Shown: positions 8,457-17,422, counted from the first letter of the stretch. The stretch: 64,000 bases of DNA from Mycolicibacterium gadium (GCF_010728925.1 NZ_AP022608.1:2604001-2668000); one strand, 5' to 3'. Made by a program: numbers and translations. The notes: generated by a model not told the origin, from the sequence alone.

Positions 8457-8933
8457 GTGCCGCTCTACGCCGCCTACGGCTCCAACATGCATCCAGAGCA
8501 GATGCAAGAGCGGGCCCCGCATTCACCGATGGCCGGCACCGGGTGGCTGCACGGCTGGCGGCTGACGTTCGGCGGCGAGGACATCGGCTGGGAGGGCGCG
8601 CTGGCCACCGTCGTCGAGGATCCCACGTCGAGCGTGTTCGTCGTGCTCTACGACATGACCAAGGACGACGAGCAGAACCTCGACCGCTGGGAGGGCTCGG
8701 AGCTCGGCATACACAAGAAAATTCGGTGCCGCGTGCATCGCACCGCGTCGGACACCAGCTTCGAGCCGGTGCTCGCGTGGCTGTACGTGGTCGATGCATG
8801 GGAGGGCGGCCTGCCCTCGGCGCGCTACATCGGCGTCATGGCAGATGCCGCTGAAATTGCCGGTGCGCCAGAGGAATACGTGCACAGTCTGCGCACCCGC
8901 CCGGCCCGTAACATCGGCCCGGGCACCACTTAG
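8457..8933 (+). CDS. Gamma-glutamylcyclotransferase-like (AIG2 fold) protein
   Basis: A 158-residue cytosolic protein of the gamma-glutamylcyclotransferase/AIG2 fold. The N-terminal YAAYGSNMHPEQM motif is the glutamyl-binding loop typical of the fold, and the acidic WEGSELGIHKK block in the middle holds the glutamate usually considered catalytic. It matches M. tuberculosis Rv3304 in position and sequence pattern. The GTG start is supported by the YGSN motif lying only 6 residues in and by a -10 element 6 bases upstream. The natural substrate is unknown. Confidence 0.85.
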   Translation: MPLYAAYGSNMHPEQMQERAPHSPMAGTGWLHGWRLTFGGEDIGWEGALATVVEDPTSSVFVVLYDMTKDDEQNLDRWEGSELGIHKKIRCRVHRTASDTSFEPVLAWLYVVDAWEGGLPSARYIGVMADAAEIAGAPEEYVHSLRTRPARNIGPGTT

Positions 8934-8946
8934 CCGCCGCCGACAC

Positions 8947-9008
8947 GCGAGTGGCCGTGTTTGTACGCCGACACGCCGCAAGCGGCGTACATTTTGCGGT
9001 CTCTCACG
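8947..9008 (+). repeat. REP-like repeat, copy A (inverted partner at 9981-10041)
   Basis: A roughly 60-base element containing the exact 17-mer TGTACGCCGACACGCCG (8962-8978). Internally it forms a hairpin: TGTACGCCG pairs with CGGCGTACA (8982-8990) across a short loop. The same 17-mer recurs in inverted orientation at 10010-10026 with matching flanks (GCGAG-GGCCG on one side). Copy A reaches the stop codon of the DUF559 gene. Confidence 0.7.
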
Positions 9009-9891
9009 CGGCCTGAGTGCGCCGCAACTGCGCATCGATACGAGCCACGAACTCCTCGCAGCGATAGCGGACGTCCTCGAAGACGATCGCGATGACCGTC
9101 CAACCGACGTCCAGCAGCGCCGCCGTGCGTCTACGATCGCGGCGCATGGCATCGGACCCGCTGTGCCAGTCAAGACCATCGTATTCGACGGCAACTCGAT
9201 GCTCCGGCCACGCGAAGTCGACGCGTCTGAGCTCGCCGTTTCCGTCAATGATCTCGTATTGCAACTCGGGGATGGGCAGGCCACCGACGATCATCGCCAA
9301 CCGCGCCTCGCTCTCCATGGGAGACTCCGCGCGCCCGTCAGCCAACGGGATCAGGTCCCGGACGGCCACGATGCCTCGGCGCCCCGCCTGTTCCATCGCT
9401 GCTCGCCACATTTCTGGTCGCGCGCACGTACCGCTGCGCAACGCGGCATCCAGCGTCGCCAAGGCACGTGGCCGCCACAGTGAGCGCGCCACTTCGACCG
9501 CCGTCCAGGCGGGGGCCGTCGCCGGACGGCCGTCAACCACGGTCAGCGGCGCACCATCACGACGATGCACCACTAGTCCATCGGCCGATCGCAGGTGCGT
9601 ATTCGGCGGACTGAGCACATGAAGGTCGGCCGGCTCTTCGGTGTCGAAGCCGTACATCGCCGCGGCGGTGCCGAGACAGGTGGCGACCGTGGTTCCGCAG
9701 GACAGGTCGAGTCCGCGTAGGCGCAGACCGTCGTCCGGTTCACCGAGACAATAGATGCCCTGCCAAATCCGCTCCAGGACACCGGAATCCACCGCAGACG
9801 CGAACGCACGCCTGGTCATGAACGTCAGGATCTGACGGCTCGTCGCTACACCCCGTTGCCTATCGAACAGCTGCTGAAGTTCTGGATCCAT
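9004..9891 (-). CDS. AbiEi-antitoxin-like / DUF559 endonuclease-fold protein
   Basis: A 295-residue protein. Residues 1-90 look like the winged-helix N-terminus of AbiEi-type antitoxins (RQRGVATSRQILTFMTRRAF, LERIWQGIYCLG). The C-terminal 90 residues form a DUF559/Vsr-like PD-(D/E)xK domain: RRVDFAWPEHRVAVEYDGLDWH with candidate metal ligands D in VDF and E236, then a DRRRTAALLDVGW block. Such proteins are common and usually solitary in mycobacteria; no AbiEii toxin gene is next to it. It lies between two inverted REP-like repeats, inserted between the Rv3304-type gene and amiA1, where M. tuberculosis has none. Function is unproven; nuclease activity is an inference from fold. Confidence 0.8.
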   Translation of the reverse strand: MDPELQQLFDRQRGVATSRQILTFMTRRAFASAVDSGVLERIWQGIYCLGEPDDGLRLRGLDLSCGTTVATCLGTAAAMYGFDTEEPADLHVLSPPNTHLRSADGLVVHRRDGAPLTVVDGRPATAPAWTAVEVARSLWRPRALATLDAALRSGTCARPEMWRAAMEQAGRRGIVAVRDLIPLADGRAESPMESEARLAMIVGGLPIPELQYEIIDGNGELRRVDFAWPEHRVAVEYDGLDWHSGSDAMRRDRRRTAALLDVGWTVIAIVFEDVRYRCEEFVARIDAQLRRTQAA

Positions 9892-9980
9892 GGGTCAACA
9901 GCATCGGATAGCGCACGCTCGTCGGGCAGGGCCTGACGAGCATCTGTGGATGGGTCGCGATTTGTGGACGGTGACCGCGG

Positions 9981-10041
9981 ACGAGCGGCCCCGAAATGCA
10001 CGCGGTTAACGGCGTGTCGGCGTACAGACTCGGCCGCTCGC
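9981..10041 (-). repeat. REP-like repeat, copy B (inverted partner of 8947-9008)
   Basis: Read on the minus strand this matches copy A: GCGAG-CGGCCG, then the 17-mer TGTACGCCGACACGCCG (plus-strand 10010-10026), then a GTGCATTTCGG block resembling GTACATTTTGCGG of copy A. It lies about 90 bases upstream of the DUF559 start, so the gene is bracketed by the pair. Confidence 0.7.
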
Positions 10042-10082
10042 GGGGAGGGGCACCACCTAGACGGGGAGGGGCGCCACCTAGA
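10041..10082. repeat. 21-base tandem duplication at the amiA1 3' end
   Basis: Two adjacent copies of a 21-base unit (CGGGGAGGGGC[A/G]CCACCTAGA) differ by one base. The second copy contains the stop codon of amiA1 on the minus strand; the first lies between that stop and repeat copy B. Confidence 0.75.
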
Positions 10083-11247
10083 ACTGCGCGGCTTGGTCGA
10101 CGATGTTGACCAGGAACCGCACCCCGACCGCCATCGCGCGCTCGTCGAGGTCGAAGGTCGGCTGGTGTAGATCCAGCTGCGGCCCGCGACCCGACCACAC
10201 CCCCAGCCTCGCCATCGCGCCGGGCACTTCCTCGAGATACCACGAGAAGTCCTCGCCACCACCGGACTGGCGGGTGTCGCACAGCACCTCGGGGCCGATC
10301 GCCTCGATCGCATGGGTGACGATGCGTGTCGAGATCTCCTCGTTGACCACCGGCGGCACTCCACGCCGGTACTGCACGGTGTGGTCGATGTTCAACGGCG
10401 ACAGCAGCGCCGTAATCGCCTCGCGCACAATATCTTCCAGCGTTTCCCAGGTATCCCGGCTGGCCGTGCGAATGGTGCCCGCCAGGGTGCCCGTCTGCGG
10501 AATCGCATTGGCCGCGGTGCCCGAATTCACAGCACCCCACACCATCACCGTGCTGTTGCGCGGATCGATGCGCCGGGACAGGATCCCTGGGACACCCGTG
10601 ATCAGGGTGCCGATTCCGTAGACCAGGTCCCCGGTCAGATGCGGTCGCGACGTGTGCCCGCCGGGTGAGTGCAGCGTCACCTCGAGCTGATCGGCGGCCG
10701 AGGTGATCGGACCGGGCCGTACCGCGACCTTGCCGACGGCCAGCCGCGGATCGCAGTGCAGCGCGAAGATGCGCGACACCCCCGACAACGCTCCCGCCGC
10801 GATGGCGTCGACCGCGCCGCCCGGCATCAGCTCCTCGGCGGCCTGGAAGATCAGTCGCACACCGACGGGTAGTTCCGGCACCGACGCCAGAGCCAGGGCC
10901 GTGCCCAACAGGATCGAGGTGTGCGCGTCGTGTCCGCAGGCGTGGGTGACATTGGGAACCACCGACGCGTAGGGAGCGCCGGTGCGCTCGGCCATCGGCA
11001 GCGCGTCCATGTCGGCACGCAACGCAATCCTGGGCCCATGCTCAGGTCCGAAATCACACGTCAAACCCGTGCCGCCGGGCAGCACCTTCGGGTTGAGACC
11101 CGCGTCGGCCAGATGCGAGGCGACGAACTGGGTGGTCGCGAACTCCTGACGCCCCAACTCGGGATGGGCATGCATGTGGCGGCGCCATGCGACCAGGTCC
11201 GGGTAGTGGGCGTCGAGCCAGAGTTCGGTTGCGTCCTGCAGACTCAT
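10078..11247 (-). CDS. amiA1: M20-family amidohydrolase AmiA1
   Basis: A 389-residue zinc-dependent amidohydrolase of the M20/hippurate-hydrolase group, cleaving N-acyl amino acids or similar amides in the cytosol. It starts [18 protein letters not shown]. Metal motifs are present: RADMDALPM and HACGHDAHTS near the N-terminus, an AAEE block with the catalytic Glu (FQAAEELMPGG), and GGEDFSWY near the end. The ATG at 11247 overlaps the TGA of amiB1 (ATGA), so the two are co-translated. Length equals M. tuberculosis AmiA1 (Rv3305c). A longer in-frame reading to 11568 merely crosses amiB1. The last 21 bases are duplicated downstream. Confidence 0.92.
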   Translation of the reverse strand: MSLQDATELWLDAHYPDLVAWRRHMHAHPELGRQEFATTQFVASHLADAGLNPKVLPGGTGLTCDFGPEHGPRIALRADMDALPMAERTGAPYASVVPNVTHACGHDAHTSILLGTALALASVPELPVGVRLIFQAAEELMPGGAVDAIAAGALSGVSRIFALHCDPRLAVGKVAVRPGPITSAADQLEVTLHSPGGHTSRPHLTGDLVYGIGTLITGVPGILSRRIDPRNSTVMVWGAVNSGTAANAIPQTGTLAGTIRTASRDTWETLEDIVREAITALLSPLNIDHTVQYRRGVPPVVNEEISTRIVTHAIEAIGPEVLCDTRQSGGGEDFSWYLEEVPGAMARLGVWSGRGPQLDLHQPTFDLDERAMAVGVRFLVNIVDQAAQF

Positions 11248-12425
11248 GCCGCTCGCCTCGCCTTCAGCTCCAGCACGCGATCCCGTTCGGCCGCTGTCTC
11301 GGCGAGCCTGACCACCGTACGAGCCAGCATGATCGCCCCCTCGACCACCGCCGCGTCCGCGGTGGGCCCGGCCGCCGCCGCTGCGAACGCCGGTTGATGC
11401 ACCGACGCACCACCCGCGTCGATCCCGACGATCGGATGGATACCGGGCATCACCTGGGTGACGTTGCCCATGTCGGTGCTGCCCAGCGGGAAAGCCGCTT
11501 CGACCTCGGGCGGCACCGGCGTGCGGCCCACCCGCACCATCTCGTCGCGGAAGGTGTCGGCGAGCCACGAATCGGGGCTCAGCTCGTCGTAGGGCGGCTC
11601 GGTCTCCGCCACCGTGTAGTCACAGCCCGTCGCGACGGCACCCGCGAGGAAGCAGTCGGACATCCGCTGCTCGAGTTCACGCAGCGACGCGGCATCGTTG
11701 GCCCGCATCGTGTACTGCATCTGGGCGTGGCCCGGAATGATGTTGGTGGCCTGTCCGCCATCGGTGACGATGCCGTGCATCATCTGTCCGGGCGCGAGCT
11801 GCTGACGCAGCAGCCCGATCGCGACCTGCGAGACGGTGATCGCGTCGACGGCGTTGATGCCCAGGTACGGCGCCACGGCGGCGTGCGATTCCCGCCCGCG
11901 GTAGTCGACGGCGACCTGCGAGAGCGCCAACGAACGCGCGGCCGCGATGTCCAGCGGACCGGGGTGCAGCATCACGGTGGCGACGATGTCGTCGAATGCT
12001 CCCGCGTTGAGCAGCAACACTTTCCCACCGCCGGCCTCCTCGGCGGGAGTCCCGAGCAGCACCACCGTCAACCCGAGCTCGTCAGCCACCTCGGCCAACG
12101 CCAGCGCCGTACCGACCGCCGATGCGGCAATGATGTTGTGGCCGCAGGCATGTCCGATGCCGGGCAGCGCGTCGTACTCGGCGCAGATCCCGATGACCAA
12201 CGGGCCACTGCCGTAGTCGGCCCTGAAGGCGGTGTCCAGGCCGCCGAGCCCCTTCGTGACCTCGAAACCGAAGTCGGCGACCAACGCCTGCGTCTTCGCG
12301 CAGCTGCGGTGTTCGGCGAACGCGAGTTCGGGCTCGGCATGAATCGAATGCGACAGCCCGACCAGATCACCGCGGCGTCGGTTGACGGCGTCCTCGACGC
12401 AACTCGACGCGGTGGCTCTGGGCAT
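11244..12425 (-). CDS. amiB1: M20-family amidohydrolase AmiB1
   Basis: A 393-residue paralogue of AmiA1, first gene of the amiB1-amiA1 operon. It shows the M20 blocks [16 protein letters not shown] (metal ligands), [10 protein letters not shown] (catalytic Glu) and [16 protein letters not shown] near the C-terminus. This layout is close to AbgB/p-aminobenzoyl-glutamate hydrolase-like members. Start ATG at 12425. It is divergent from deoD, with starts about 56 bases apart. The substrate is unknown; the conserved operon in M. tuberculosis (Rv3306c) suggests the two paralogues act together. Confidence 0.92.
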   Translation of the reverse strand: MPRATASSCVEDAVNRRRGDLVGLSHSIHAEPELAFAEHRSCAKTQALVADFGFEVTKGLGGLDTAFRADYGSGPLVIGICAEYDALPGIGHACGHNIIAASAVGTALALAEVADELGLTVVLLGTPAEEAGGGKVLLLNAGAFDDIVATVMLHPGPLDIAAARSLALSQVAVDYRGRESHAAVAPYLGINAVDAITVSQVAIGLLRQQLAPGQMMHGIVTDGGQATNIIPGHAQMQYTMRANDAASLRELEQRMSDCFLAGAVATGCDYTVAETEPPYDELSPDSWLADTFRDEMVRVGRTPVPPEVEAAFPLGSTDMGNVTQVMPGIHPIVGIDAGGASVHQPAFAAAAAGPTADAAVVEGAIMLARTVVRLAETAAERDRVLELKARRAA

Positions 12426-12468
12426 CCTCGAAGTATCTCACTGCACCGATGAGTGCCGATTCGACGGT

Positions 12469-12474
12469 TAAGCT
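12469..12474 (+). promoter_or_regulatory. Candidate -10 element of deoD (leaderless)
   Basis: TAAGCT lies 7 bases before the GTG at 12482, with no ribosome binding site. This supports the shorter deoD start over the ATG at 12449. Confidence 0.45.
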
Positions 12475-12481
12475 GCCCACC

Positions 12482-13276
12482 GTGACGACGCCGGATGCGG
12501 TGGCCGCCGAGTCGGCGGCACAGATCCGCGCGCGCACCGGCGTCGACCAGCACGACGTCGCGATTGTCTTGGGTTCGGGCTGGGCTCCCGCGGTCGACGA
12601 ACTCGGCGATCCGGTGGCGGTGGTACCGGTGGTCGAGTTGCCCGGATTCACTCCACCCACGGCCGAGGGACACGGCGGCCAGATGCTGTCGCTGCGCGTC
12701 GGCGACCGTCGGGTGCTGGTGTTCGTCGGCAGAATCCACGCCTACGAGGGCCACGATCTGCGCCATGTCGTCCATCCCGTGCGCGCGGCGTGTGCCGCCG
12801 GTGCGCGCACGATCGTGCTGACCAATGCGGCGGGCAGCCTGCGCGAGGATTTCGCCGTCGGACAACCGGTGCTGATCAGCGACCACCTCAACCTGACGGG
12901 CCGGTCACCGCTGATCGGGGCACATTTCGTCGATATGGTCGACGCCTATTCCCCCAGGCTCCGCGCCGTCGCCCGCGAGATCGACCCGACGCTCGCCGAG
13001 GGCGTCTACGCCGGTTTGAACGGACCCCAGTACGAGACGCCGGCCGAGATCCGGATGCTGCGCACGCTCGGGGCGGACCTCGTCGGCATGTCGACGGTGC
13101 ACGAAACCGTCGCTGCGCGCGCCGCCGGTGCGCAGGTGCTGGCGGTGTCGCTGGTGACCAACCTCGCGGCGGGTATGACGGGCCAGCCGCTGAGCCACGA
13201 GGAGGTGTTGGCGGCGGGCCGTCAGTCCGCGACGCTGATGGGTTCCCTGCTCGCCGGGGTCATCGCCCGGCTCTGA
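12482..13276 (+). CDS. deoD: Purine nucleoside phosphorylase
   Basis: A 264-residue trimeric-type purine nucleoside phosphorylase, cleaving inosine/guanosine with phosphate to base and ribose 1-phosphate. Motifs: [10 protein letters not shown] phosphate loop near residue 27, [11 protein letters not shown] with phosphate/purine contacts, LTNAAGSL, the [13 protein letters not shown] base-pocket block, GMSTVHE, and SLVTNLAAG with the purine-binding Asn. The GTG at 12482 is preferred because it fits the M. tuberculosis length and has a -10 element 7 bases upstream; an ATG at 12449 would add 11 residues. Its 3' end overlaps the convergent AbrB-type gene by 55 bases. It belongs with upp, add, deoA and cdd to a nucleoside salvage neighbourhood. 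Confidence 0.93.
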   Translation: MTTPDAVAAESAAQIRARTGVDQHDVAIVLGSGWAPAVDELGDPVAVVPVVELPGFTPPTAEGHGGQMLSLRVGDRRVLVFVGRIHAYEGHDLRHVVHPVRAACAAGARTIVLTNAAGSLREDFAVGQPVLISDHLNLTGRSPLIGAHFVDMVDAYSPRLRAVAREIDPTLAEGVYAGLNGPQYETPAEIRMLRTLGADLVGMSTVHETVAARAAGAQVLAVSLVTNLAAGMTGQPLSHEEVLAAGRQSATLMGSLLAGVIARL

Positions 13277-14340
13277 CGGCTGAGTCGGGAGTTCAGCCAC
13301 ACCATGCTGCGGGCCAGCAGCGGCGCGGCGAACAGCATCAGCAGGATCCGCACCACCTGCGCGGCGATGATGAACGTGACGTTGGATCCCGTCTCGACGG
13401 CGGTGGCCAATACGGCGTAGACGCCGCCGGGACTGGTGGCCAGGTAGCCCTCGAGGAGGGTGAGTCCGGTGAAGTGCGCCAACACGACGCCCAGCCCGGC
13501 CGTTGCGACGCTGAGCACGACGATGAGGCCGATCGCCGTCGGCAGGAGACGTCCGACCGCGCGCATTGAATCGCGGGTGAACGCCAGCCCGGCCTGCCAC
13601 CCGATCAACGCATAGGCCAGCTGCACCAGCACCGTCGGCACCGCCAAGCCGAAGTCCAGGCCGGTCACCTCGAGGAGCACCGTCAGCGCCAGCGGCCCCA
13701 GCAGACCCGCGCCGGGCAGCCGGATCAGCTTGCCGACGGTGGCGCCGACCAGGACGAGTGCGATGAGCATGCCAATGCTCAAATACCAAGGAGCGGAGTC
13801 GGATTGGGTCATTGCCGCGCCGGGATGCGACTTGTCGGCGTGATAGATCAGCGTCACCACCACGGGCATCGACGCCGTCACCAATGCCACCCGCAGGTAT
13901 TGCACCACCGACACGACGCGGTCGTCACCGCCGAGCTCACGGGCGATCGCGACCAGTCCGGACGCGCCGCCTGCGACGAGCGCCAGTGACCCCGTCAGTG
14001 GAGTGACGTCGCGGTGCAACGACAGCAGCGCACCACAGACGACACTGAGCAACAGAGTGGCGACCGCGACGGCGACGACGATCGGCCAGTGCGGACCGAG
14101 CGCATGGACGGCGTTCTGGTCGACCATCGTGCCGATGTAGACGCCGAGCACGCCCTGCGCAGCGACGCCGGCCGGACGCGGCACCCGGGTGGGGGCCAGG
14201 GCCGATAGCGCCAAGGCGATGCCGACGACAAGCGCGGCGAACAGCGCTGCCGAAGGCACCCCGACCAGGGTCAGCGGGTAGGTGACGGCGACGGTCACCG
14301 CTACCAGCAACGACCATCTCAGCACCCGTCTTATCACCAT
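13222..14340 (-). CDS. AbrB-family (AmoA-like) integral membrane protein
   Basis: A 372-residue membrane protein with about ten hydrophobic helices, arranged as two similar halves each with a [12 protein letters not shown] or [17 protein letters not shown] helix. This matches the AbrB/Gate family (once misnamed AmoA), whose substrates are unknown. It is transcribed divergently from a MarR regulator 88 bases away, so the MarR protein probably controls it. The ATG at 14340 has AGAGGA about 12 bases upstream, and a GTG follows directly. The long 3' overlap with deoD (55 bases) means the C-terminal tail is encoded antisense to deoD. Confidence 0.82.
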   Translation of the reverse strand: MVIRRVLRWSLLVAVTVAVTYPLTLVGVPSAALFAALVVGIALALSALAPTRVPRPAGVAAQGVLGVYIGTMVDQNAVHALGPHWPIVVAVAVATLLLSVVCGALLSLHRDVTPLTGSLALVAGGASGLVAIARELGGDDRVVSVVQYLRVALVTASMPVVVTLIYHADKSHPGAAMTQSDSAPWYLSIGMLIALVLVGATVGKLIRLPGAGLLGPLALTVLLEVTGLDFGLAVPTVLVQLAYALIGWQAGLAFTRDSMRAVGRLLPTAIGLIVVLSVATAGLGVVLAHFTGLTLLEGYLATSPGGVYAVLATAVETGSNVTFIIAAQVVRILLMLFAAPLLARSMVWLNSRLSRQSRAMTPASREPISVAD

Positions 14341-14344
14341 TGAT

Positions 14345-14427
14345 TACAAGTATCCTCTTACTAAGTTATCGATGCAAATTGCGACTACTGTCGTGGACTA
14401 GCGACAATTACCAAGGTATAACTTGTA
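14345..14427. promoter_or_regulatory. Candidate MarR operator half-sites in the divergent promoter
   Basis: Three related short motifs lie in this AT-rich 88-base gap: TACAAGTAT (14345-14353), TACTAAGTTAT (14359-14369), and inverted TATAACTTGTA (14417-14427; complement TACAAGTTATA). The last includes TATAAC, 6 bases before the marR ATG, a plausible -10. Binding is inferred from position only. Confidence 0.4.
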
Positions 14428-14428
14428 T

Positions 14429-14893
14429 ATGGACGAGGCTGAACCCGCGCGCAGATCGGCCGCCACCGAGCTGCGGGAATCGATCGTCGCCGTCAATCAG
14501 CAGATGCGCCGACACCGCTCGGATCACGGCCTGACGCTCAGCCAGATGCAACTGCTCGCAGAGGTCAGCCGTGCCGGCGTGACCACCCCGGCCGAGCTCG
14601 GCGTCCGGTTGGGCGTCCGGGTGCAATCGCTGACGGACAGCATCAACGCGCTGGAGGGCCGTGAGCTGATCGGGCGCAGACCCGACGAGGTCGATCGGCG
14701 GCGCCAGCTCATCGAGATCACCGCCGCAGGCGCCGAACTGCTCGAGGCCGATCGCGCCGAGCGCGACGCGTGGCTCCACGCGACCATGCGCGACAATCTC
14801 TCGGAGCTCGAGTTCGACCTGGTGATGCTCGTGGCGCCGGTGCTGCGCAAGCTCGCATATGCCGACTCCAAAGTGGGCACACTGAACGAATGA
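14429..14893 (+). CDS. MarR-family transcriptional regulator
   Basis: A 154-residue winged-helix regulator. After an N-terminal helix, GLTLSQMQLLAEVSR and the recognition region TPAELGVRLGVRVQSLTDSINALEGRELIGRR fit the MarR DNA-binding domain (about residues 35-85), followed by DRRRQLIEITAAG of the wing. The helical C-terminus would make the dimer. ATG at 14429; a TTG six bases earlier is also in frame. Its TGA overlaps the ATG of pmmB (ATGA). It probably regulates the divergent AbrB-type membrane protein and itself, with pmmB carried along. Confidence 0.87.
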   Translation: MDEAEPARRSAATELRESIVAVNQQMRRHRSDHGLTLSQMQLLAEVSRAGVTTPAELGVRLGVRVQSLTDSINALEGRELIGRRPDEVDRRRQLIEITAAGAELLEADRAERDAWLHATMRDNLSELEFDLVMLVAPVLRKLAYADSKVGTLNE

Positions 14894-16530
14894 CAGCGCG
14901 AGAGTGGACCTCGACCGCCGCGCAGGAGTGGATCGCACACGATCCCGACCCGAGGACCGCAGCCGAACTTCGCGAATGCACCGACGCCGATCTCGACGAG
15001 CGGTTCGCACATCCCCTGACGTTCGGAACCGCCGGCTTGCGCGGGCCGTTGCGTGGCGGACCGAACGGGATGAATCTCGCGGTTGTGCTGCGCGCCACCT
15101 GGGCCCTCGCCAAGGTGCTGACCGACCGCGGCCTGCGGGGCCACGAAGTCGTGGTCGGCCGCGACGCCAGGCACGGCTCTGACGATTTCGCCCTCGCCGC
15201 CGCTGAAGTGCTTGCCGCTCATGGGTTTTCCCCGCAGTTGATGTTCACCGCGGTGCCCACTCCGATCGTCGCGTTCGCCGTCCGGCACGGCGGTGCGGTC
15301 GCGGGCATCCAGATCACGGCGTCACACAATCCGCCGACCGACAACGGCTACAAGGTCTACTTCGACGACGGATTCCCCATCGTGCCGCCGGTCGACCGGG
15401 AGATCGAGCAGGCTATGGCCGACGCCCCGCACGCCGACCAGATTCGCCGGCAGGCGGTCACCCCCTCGGGCGTCGACGTCGTTCAGCGCTATGTCGAACG
15501 CGCGGCCCAGGTGCGACATACCCACGGGTCGGTACGAGTAGCGCTCACGCCGTTGCACGGTGTCGGCGGGGAGTTCGTGCTCGACGCGATGGTTCGTGCC
15601 GGCTTCGATGACGTGCACGTCGTCGACAGTCAGTTCGCCCCCGATCCAGACTTCCCCACGGTGGCACTACCCAACCCCGAAGAACCGGGCGCCGTGGACG
15701 CTCTGTTGAAACTGGCCGCCGACGTCGATGCCGACATCGCGGTCGCGCTGGATCCCGATGCGGACCGATGCGCAGTCGGCGTACCCACACCCGACGGTTG
15801 GCGGATGCTCACCGGCGACGAAACTGGTTGGTTGCTAGGTGATTACATCCTTTCCCAGATCGAACCCGGCCCCGTCATGGGGGCCACTGTGGTGGCGAAT
15901 TCGGTGGTTTCCTCGCGAATGCTGGCGGCCATCGCCGCCGGGCACGGCGCGTGTCATGTGGAGACGTTGACCGGGTTCAAATGGCTGGCGCGCGCCGACC
16001 AGGACCTACCGGCCTGCACGCTGGTCTACGCCTACGAAGAGGCGATCGGGCACTGCGTAGATCCCGCATCCGTACGCGACAAGGACGGCATCAGCGCTGC
16101 GGTGCTGATATGTGATCTGGTGGTCGCACTTCGGCATCGCGGTCACACGCTGCTCGATGCCCTCGATGAGTTGGCCCGCCGCCACGGTGTGCACACCACG
16201 ACCACGGTGTCGCGGCAGGTCGCGAATTCCGGTGAGGCCGAAGCAGTGATGGACCGGCTGCGCACGGCGCCACCGGATGTACTCGCGGGGTTCGACGTGA
16301 CGCTCACCGATCTGCGGCATGCGAGCGGGCCGCTGTGCACCGACGCGGTGATCCTCTCGGGTGAGGATGGACCGACCACGATCCGGGTGGTCATGCGGCC
16401 GTCGGGAACGGAGCCGAAAGTGAAGTGCTACATCGAAGTTCGGCGCGGCGACATCCATGATCTTGGTGAGGCGCGCTCACGCGCCGAAGCGTTGGCCGCG
16501 CAGCTGCGGCACGAGGCGCGGCGGTGGTGA
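14890..16530 (+). CDS. pmmB: Phospho-sugar mutase (phosphomannomutase/phosphoglucomutase)
   Basis: A 546-residue alpha-D-phosphohexomutase interconverting hexose 1- and 6-phosphates for cell-wall sugar nucleotides. All four domains are visible: phosphoserine loop TASHNPP with S145, metal loop DPDADR (288-293), sugar-binding YEEAIGHCVD, and the phosphate-binding loop RPSGTEPK (503-510). It corresponds to M. tuberculosis PmmB (Rv3308). The ATG at 14890 overlaps the stop of the MarR gene, so translation is coupled; longer in-frame readings only cross marR. PGM versus PMM preference cannot be decided from these motifs. Confidence 0.92.
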   Translation: MTAREWTSTAAQEWIAHDPDPRTAAELRECTDADLDERFAHPLTFGTAGLRGPLRGGPNGMNLAVVLRATWALAKVLTDRGLRGHEVVVGRDARHGSDDFALAAAEVLAAHGFSPQLMFTAVPTPIVAFAVRHGGAVAGIQITASHNPPTDNGYKVYFDDGFPIVPPVDREIEQAMADAPHADQIRRQAVTPSGVDVVQRYVERAAQVRHTHGSVRVALTPLHGVGGEFVLDAMVRAGFDDVHVVDSQFAPDPDFPTVALPNPEEPGAVDALLKLAADVDADIAVALDPDADRCAVGVPTPDGWRMLTGDETGWLLGDYILSQIEPGPVMGATVVANSVVSSRMLAAIAAGHGACHVETLTGFKWLARADQDLPACTLVYAYEEAIGHCVDPASVRDKDGISAAVLICDLVVALRHRGHTLLDALDELARRHGVHTTTTVSRQVANSGEAEAVMDRLRTAPPDVLAGFDVTLTDLRHASGPLCTDAVILSGEDGPTTIRVVMRPSGTEPKVKCYIEVRRGDIHDLGEARSRAEALAAQLRHEARRW

Positions 16531-16543
16531 ACCGCGGCTCAGG

Positions 16544-17422
16544 TCATGCCAGCTGACTCTGCGGTGCGCAAAGACTCATGCTCTCGGCGGTGGTCAGCAG
16601 TTCCAATCGGGCGAACCGACTTGCGGCCCTGCTTACCAGGCTCACCCTGCCATCGCGCAGCACCGACGCCGGGTGCATCGCGAGCAGATCATCGGAGACC
16701 GAGTTGCCGGTGCCGAGCAGCACGCCATGGCGGGCCCGCACGTGGCGGACTCCGTCGGGTGTGTCGACCATGGCCCCGACGGGCTGGCCGTCGTTGAAGA
16801 GCAGTCGCTGAATCGCGCTGGACCCGTGGACCTTTACTCCGCGTTCCCTGGCCACCTCCCGCAGCCACTGGCGCAAGGTCAGCCCGGACCGTCGAGCCGA
16901 AGGAATGTCTGCGACGACGCTGGCCAGGATCGACGTGCCGTCCCGCAGTCGCATCTCGGACATCGCCAACGCCGACAACCTGCTGAACACCAGACCGAAC
17001 GGCGAGTTCAGGCAGTCGCGCGCCCAGTCAGCCAGCGCATGCCCATAGAACGGTGGCACCGGCGCCCATCGGTCGGTGGCGGCGTCTTCGAAAGATCGCA
17101 CGGCGGCGGTCGGCAGCTGACCGTTGGCGTGGGTGCGGCGCGCCGGACCGAGCTCGCCCGTCAGCTCTAGGAGGTAGGCGGTTGTGGGCGCATCAAACTC
17201 ATTCGCGCCCCAATACTTCTGCAGCTGCGCGGCCCAGGGCTCGTCGGAGTCGGCGAGGGACCCGATCTGCGGTGTCCGTCGACGCGGTTCGGCCACGAAA
17301 ACAGACTGTCCGGCGTCAGCGGCGGCGATGGCGGCCGCCAGGCAGGCGCTGCCCGATCCGATACAGACGATGTCGACGAGTTCGCTGTTGAACATGGTCA
17401 TGAGCTCCATCTCGGCACTCAC
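16544..17422 (-). CDS. Short FAD-binding flavoprotein (FAD_binding_2-like)
   Basis: Up to 292 residues. VDIVCIGSGSACLAAAIAAADAG is a clear Rossmann FAD motif near the N-terminus, and GLTLRQWLREVARERGVKV followed by HVRARHGVLLGTGN resembles the FAD-binding half of the fumarate reductase/ketosteroid dehydrogenase family. At 265-292 residues it is much shorter than the 450-560 usual there, so the substrate domain is reduced or lost. Starts are ambiguous: GTG 17422, ATG 17410, or ATG 17395 (with GGAG 9 bases before it). Possibly a degraded or specialised enzyme; function unknown. Confidence 0.65.
   Translation of the reverse strand: MSAEMELMTMFNSELVDIVCIGSGSACLAAAIAAADAGQSVFVAEPRRRTPQIGSLADSDEPWAAQLQKYWGANEFDAPTTAYLLELTGELGPARRTHANGQLPTAAVRSFEDAATDRWAPVPPFYGHALADWARDCLNSPFGLVFSRLSALAMSEMRLRDGTSILASVVADIPSARRSGLTLRQWLREVARERGVKVHGSSAIQRLLFNDGQPVGAMVDTPDGVRHVRARHGVLLGTGNSVSDDLLAMHPASVLRDGRVSLVSRAASRFARLELLTTAESMSLCAPQSQLA

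Noticed and set aside
7364..8854. 496-codon plus-strand frame opposite lpdA and crossing the cyclotransferase gene
   Set aside because: Overlaps two well-supported genes and has no recognisable domain.
9004..9891. Complete AbiE toxin-antitoxin system
   Set aside because: The N-terminus is AbiEi-like, but no AbiEii nucleotidyltransferase gene is adjacent.
10078..11568. 496-residue version of AmiA1
   Set aside because: The extra N-terminus runs through amiB1 in another frame; the ATG at 11247 gives the normal 389 residues and an ATGA junction.
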